64,000 bases of DNA from NCBI GenBank assembly GCA_026419785.1, contig JAODTK010004087.1, forward strand, positions 1 through 64,000, given 5' to 3'. Positions within the stretch are counted from its first letter, which is position 1. Each line of letters begins with the position of its first letter. Positions 59,099 to 64,000 of the stretch are shown here, piece after piece. The DNA is from Sclerodactyla briareus. Taxonomy: Eukaryota; Echinodermata; Holothuroidea; Dendrochirotida; Sclerodactylidae. The notes under the pieces are model-generated. The model was not told the DNA's origin and made no database searches. It worked only from the letters and a program-made list of their open reading frames with translations. Position numbers and translations under genes: made by a program.

Positions 59099-59112
59099 AA
59101 AAAAGAAAAAAG

Positions 59113-59142
<30 letters not shown>
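59099..59142. repeat. A homopolymer tract
   Basis: An A-rich run of 44 bases with two G interruptions. No retrocopied gene was found upstream of it. Confidence 0.9.
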
Positions 59143-59145
<3 letters not shown>

Positions 59146-59515
59146 CCAAAAAACGGATGTTGCTTTTGACTTTTGAATTCTGCTCCCTTGAAAATTTATT
59201 CAGTCAGGCTCAGACAGGCAATGGCTGGTTGACTGTGTTGGCCTGATTGCATTTCTAGTGGCCGTAGCTATGTTTATTTGTTATGCCTTCTGCGGCAGCA
59301 AGCTGGTTATGGAATTCAGAAAGATGTGGGTTTTTTAGGATTTGAAACTTTGTGTGAAAAATATGTCATGTTTCTCTACAATCAGCCATTACAGAGTAGA
59401 AAACCTTGCCATATTAAACATTCACTAAGGGGTGTTTGGGTGCTAATTGCTATGATTATCTTGTCTGAGTCTGCTGACCCAGAGAATTCTTAAGTCCATT
59501 CCCAGCTATGAGGAT

Positions 59516-59669
59516 AGGGCCCCAGGTATGTTGATACACTCATCAAGAACCACAGACAGCCAACGTCTTTGAGGAGTTTGCTGCCAATGTGTTTGAGCCC
59601 TCGGTCGCCAACAAGCCGCGATTACGACGGAGCAAGCCTGGTGTGGGGCTGCCACACCTCAACCTCATG
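59516..59669 (+). CDS. RALGAPA: RALGAPA exon, C-terminal part (…FEEFAANVFEPSVANKP…)
   Basis: Acceptor CATTCCCAG and donor GTAGTA. It reads YEDRA, after a break YVDTLIKNHRQPT, after a second break VFEEFAANVFEPSVANKP, then GVGLPHLNLM. Vertebrates have [21 protein letters not shown] and EDFAAQVF near the C-terminus. The vertebrate protein ends about 15 residues later, but this frame continues to a donor, so the invertebrate form may have an extra tail. Confidence 0.92.
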
Positions 59670-62600
59670 GTAGTAGGATGGCAGATATTGTCGCTTTTTA
59701 TTTTTGTCTACCGAACTTTGTTCAAGGAGATTCATAGTGATCACTTTGTTGTGGTTGTCCGTCTGTATGTGTGGTTCGTTATCTTCTGAACCGTGAAAGC
59801 AATCGTGCTGGGACCTTTTTGTGGACGTGGGCAGTGAAGAGTGGACGGATGTGCATCTACTTTTCGTTCCGAAAGAAGACCATACTCATTTGCATAAATT
59901 GCATATTAATGAAAATTGGCCCGGAAGCTGTGTACAAGATATCTCTTGATCGGTAGATGCATGGTGTTGGGTTCGGAGTATAAACAACTATGAAGAGTAC
60001 ACAAAAAATGATTAGGTGCCTGGCATGATATATGGCTAATTAGTGTCTAATTTGAATAATTTCTGCGCTATTTTTGAAGTTCGTTGGATTTGGAAGAAAA
60101 CTGGGGGAGATGGTTTATCTATAGTCCCAATCAATTTGACAGTAGGGATGAGGTCACCAAAGGTATTTAATGTTACTAATTAGCATTTACCTAGTCTAAT
60201 TGCATAATTTATGCTTATTTCCAAGTGGGTTGAATCCTCATGAAACTTGAGGAGATGGTACACTTTGATCCGTCAAATTTAAAAACAGTGTAAAGGCCAC
60301 TCAAGGTCATTTAATGTGAATAATTGAAAAGTATGCATGTATCGAAGTTTTGTGACATGGGCAGTAACAATTGGAATTGGTCAGTTAGGGTGCTCGTAGA
60401 GATTTGTCATGGTAATATTTGAGTTCAGTGGATCAAACAAAATATAAAGATGAGGTCAAAAGGTCAAAGGTCAAGTCATAAAACTGTGCTTATTTTAGGA
60501 GTTACAGGGAAAAGAATAACCACTGTCAAATTTTTTGGATATGTGATAGATCTCTGTTTGCTATATAGACGAAAACCAAGCTGCTTCAATCTGACCTGGT
60601 ATTCAAGTTACAAGGGCCAAAGGTTGACTTTAATAACCTTTTGGGCGGATAGCATAAGGTCATTCAAGGTCAACAAACTGACGAATAAAACATTTTCTGC
60701 AAATAACTTTCTAGTGACTGTGTGCGATGTGGCTGAGATTTTGGGACATGCTGCATATTATCAAGGGTAACATTTCTCATAAAACGTTATGTCATCAAAG
60801 GTCCTTCAAGGTCCATTATGGGCCAAAAAACTGCTCCAATAATAACATTGCCTGCCACCAGCCTCTAAAGGAGGAGCTACATATTAAGAATGGTATAGTC
60901 TTGGGGTACCCTACCTGACCAGCATGATGCTGACATCACTATTATTATAGAAAGCTATCAATAACAAAATGTTGCAGAACTATCTACTACAGAACTACTT
61001 GGAGTTTTACTCATTTCAACCCCCCAGGTATGTTATAACCCAGTATTCCTATCTGTAACAGACAGAGATTTCATCTATTGTCAAAACCTCCCTTTTTACC
61101 TTGAGGTCCACTTCTGCTTGTTCACTACCACTTCATCTGGGAATCCCCAAGAGATTTGTTTAGTGGCCTGTCACCAAAATCTCTTGCCTGCTAAGTGAAT
61201 CTGTAAACAATGAAGTGCTGGGCCAGAAATGGATTGGTGCTGCAAGCCTTAAAGCAGCATGGTTGAGATTAGGCCTACATTATTTGGATTTTTCAGCAAG
61301 GATTAGGGGAGGATTTAGGGGGCTAAATAGACTGTGTAGTTATATGGGAGCCAATTGTGCTGGTGTACACAGAGTCATCTTGTCAACTTCTAACAGGATA
61401 CACAGACTAGAATGACGTTGCTTTATTGTTGCTGTTGATGTTGAGAACTGTAGTAGTTATCAGTTGTTATGGAAATAATTATCTGAATATCACATCTATC
61501 CAAACGAAGTGCAACTATAAAAAAAAAAATATAACAGCTTGCCAATTACCACCCCTCCCCCCCCCCAAAGACCATGAGTAGGCCCAGGGACAACAGTAAC
61601 CAGTAATGTGTTAATGCAAGGTTATTGTGGAACCCATTACTACAATTTACAACTGAGAAATGAGGAAATAACTCTGTGGGTATGGAAGTTAGGGTTACCT
61701 TACTCTCCGACATTCTTACCATAGACTGGACAGTCACTTGCGGTATCACTGTGTCTGTTTTGCATAGTTTATTCAAAATTTCAATGTAGTCCCCTACAGT
61801 CACTATGGGTTATTCAATGTGTATACATTACATCATTCATGCAAACCTTCAAGTTTGTTGGAATCCCGTGAAATGTATTGAGTGGTTCACTATTGGTCCT
61901 GAGAAAATAGGTCTATGGAAGTAGACTATTGTGTCTCATTTGCATAATTTATGACATTTTCGTCACATTTCCACACACGTTATACTCCTTTGGTTATGTC
62001 ATTGTCATATCTCTCCTTACGGATTTTGAATTGGTCACTATTATTAGGCCGTTCCTGTTGAATGCTAATACCAAAACCCTAAAGCAACAGATAGAATGAC
62101 TCATAATTATTCGCATGGTGATTAATAGAGGAAACCAGGATCGCGCGAAACCAGGCGAGACACTGGGGCGATCGCCTTGTTTCACCTCATGTCATGTCTT
62201 CTTGTTTGTGAATTGGGATGATAAACTTCCGTCCAAGTTTGGTCAACATCCATCAAAGAATGACTGTTTGGGGTCTGTAATGCTTCTTTTCAACAAATGT
62301 TACTATTTTAGGCTCTAGAGACACTATATGGCGTTGCATCAAAAATTCTGTGAACAAGCTGAATGGAGCACCACCCAAGAACAATATGATACAGTTTCAT
62401 GAAAATCTATTGTACTTTGAAGAGCGAGATACATTCTGAAATTTTCCATAATGGCCTGTATTGCCCCTTTAACTGACCTTGACCTTACCAGGGTCACACA
62501 TGTCCCCTGGGTGCAATAAGTTTTGGTCAACATCCATCAAAGAATGACTGTTTGGGGGCCAAAAGGCAATTGTTGAGTGTTGACACACTGGCTACATAGA

Positions 62601-63600
62601 ATAGATAGAATGACATGCAAATTCCAAAAGCTCAACCAGCTTAGCTGGTATGGGCTAAGAATGTCAAACCGTAGGACACACCAGCTCTGGCACTACTGAC
62701 CTTTCAAGAAAAGTGCCGCACATGTCATTCACTTTAGATTTGATAATGATGCTCATTTGACCGACCATGCATGAATTTGGGGTGGGGTGGGGTGCTCATG
62801 CAATCAACAAGTGCCTTGTGCTCCACTGAAGTATACGCTGCTGAATATGTTCACTCCCCCACCCACAGAATAGCATAGAATTTTGTCGAGCTTCCTGCTG
62901 TCAACGCCTTTCCATACCTAGACATGCACTTGCTGTGCGAATGCTACATCCCCACACACGATCAGGATGTCACTGGCCATGGTGCTGAGGAGTAGGCTCC
63001 TGATTACTATACCGTTTGTGAAAATAAGACAAACTTTCCAACGGTTTGACCCCAATCTGACCCCAAATGACCCCACTTCTGTCTGGGCCAAATGTCATCT
63101 CCCATCACCAAGGTTTGAACATTAGCATTAACATAGTTGTTCCTCATGTGATCCTAGAATGACCAAGGCCTTTGTACGGACTCAATGTAGTCCACTCTAC
63201 CGAACTCAGGTGTAATCTGATGAAATCACGAAAAATTGACCTCCTATGAGCTTGAAATGACCTCACACTTTGTCAGACTAATTGTAGTCTTTAATACCAA
63301 GTTACGTTGAAAGATGGCAATGAGCTGACTTCACAGTTGAGAGAATGATATGATGATGATATGGTGTTGGTGGTCATTACCGGACACACTGGCAGCCTGA
63401 TGTTGCAAAAACCATCCGTATGGAGAACGTCAAAGCTTTAATGATCGCATATGGAAAAGAAAGTTTCCAATACCTTCTTAGTGATGACATATGTACATGC
63501 AACCATAAGCATTAATAATTCATGGGTTGTATTTAGCCTATGTCAGCAACTGCAGGCATCATTGACTGACATATTAATATGTAATTGTTCTCTTCTCCAG
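59670..63600. other. Intron or 3' region, no recognised exon
   Basis: AT-rich, with AGGTCA-containing stretches (60440-60830), an A run at 61518-61528 and C run at 61554-61567. A 38-bp direct repeat lies at 62236-62273 and 62518-62557. A line near 61840-61920 resembles the satellite at 31980. Nothing coding is supported. Confidence 0.45.
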
Positions 63601-63691
63601 TCCCGCTACATCGCAGACATTGCCTGCTCTAAGGCTGGACATCAAGTCACAAGGAGCATCTCTCAGCCTTAAACCTCACACAGTCCATCAG
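63601..63691 (+). CDS. Candidate C-terminal exon
   Basis: Acceptor TTCTCTTCTCCAG and donor GTTGGT. One frame is open end to end (PATSQTLPALRLDIKSQG, then SLSLKPHTVHQ). Another reads SRYIADIACSKAGHQ and stops. Neither matches a family motif that I know. It could be an extra C-terminal exon of RALGAPA, or of another transcript. Confidence 0.35.
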
Positions 63692-64000
63692 GTTGGTTGT
63701 AACAAAATGATATTATTTATGTATATGGGTCAGCGATGATGGTTAGAGTGGTAAACACTACCTTGCCGTAGCCAGGTATCAGTCTGTCACATATATTTTA
63801 TGTGCATCCTCCACTACTACTGTGCTTTCGAAGAACACCACCTTGAGTATCCCAACAATTTGTGTCCAGAATGAAAGGACAACTGCAGGACGAATTTCAA
63901 AGAGGCTTATATATTACCTGGAGAAAAACTGGATGTGTCAATCCAGACCCGAGTTCATACAACTTTCCGTTACGGAGTTACAGTGTTTTGAAGTTTGTGC
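63692..64000. other. Right edge, no feature
   Basis: AT-rich non-coding sequence; nothing recognised. Confidence 0.5.

Larger units (their letters stand above)
532..63691 (+). other. RALGAPA: RALGAPA-like gene (Ral GTPase-activating protein, alpha subunit), partial, about 30 exons
   Basis: This gene runs through the whole window on the plus strand. The protein family forms a heterodimer with RALGAPB and stimulates GTP hydrolysis by RalA/RalB in the cytosol, through a C-terminal Rap/Ran-GAP domain related to tuberin. Evidence is the ordered series of short exons whose translations follow vertebrate RALGAPA1/2 from a point about one third into the protein: [129 protein letters not shown] and FEEFAANVF. 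Nearly every piece has AG and GT borders. N-terminal exons are outside the window. Many exons contain one-base frame breaks. Introns hold satellites and transposons, including a 7.6-kb DIRS element. The alternative, a decayed copy of RALGAPA, is less likely because splice sites and residues are well kept. Confidence 0.93.

Noticed and set aside
59001-59246. Open frame with a lysine run
   Set aside because: The lysines are the A homopolymer; no similarity or borders.

Overview
This is eukaryotic DNA. Genes are split into short exons with GT-AG borders, separated by long AT-rich introns full of satellites and transposon relics. Almost the whole window is one plus-strand gene. I recognise about 25 exons, with several more candidates, encoding a RALGAPA-type protein: the catalytic alpha subunit of the Ral GTPase-activating protein complex (human RALGAPA1/RALGAPA2). 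The first exon matches a point roughly a third of the way into the vertebrate protein, and the exons continue in order to the C-terminal Rap/Ran-GAP catalytic domain. The N-terminal exons must lie upstream of the window. An invertebrate deuterostome such as an echinoderm would fit the protein similarity, the DIRS element, the tRNA-type SINEs and the satellite style, but this is inference and the species cannot be named from the sequence.

Layout: 532-1349, two exons. 2345-9976, a GC-rich DIRS-type tyrosine-recombinase retrotransposon inserted in the next intron. It has inverted terminal repeats, an internal complementary region, RT, RNase H and recombinase relics, all broken by frameshifts. 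11488-31334, candidate exons of the variable serine-rich linker, spread among a 437-bp satellite, a 91-bp minisatellite, and dispersed elements. 31015-42579, exons of the conserved helical middle region. 44901-51045, more middle exons around a 414-bp satellite and a LINE 3' end. 52733-59669, exons of the Rap/Ran-GAP domain, including the asparagine-thumb motif. 63601-63691, a possible further C-terminal exon.

The most unusual signal is that several exons of this one gene are themselves caught in tandem arrays: exon pieces with their splice sites recur at 32.4-33.0 kb (with a distant copy at 35.0 kb), 33.65 kb, 42.4-43.3 kb, 54.2-55.1 kb and 56.2-57.1 kb. At 54.2-55.1 kb the unit is a 3' splice site plus the first codons of the exon, giving a series of decoy acceptors. 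Each decoy, if used and read on, meets an in-frame stop.

More than half of the recognisable exons carry a one-base frame break while the protein similarity continues on both sides. This fits an uncorrected noisy assembly better than a decayed gene, but the alternative (a pseudogene) cannot be excluded from this window. Exon borders are read by eye from splice motifs and protein similarity.
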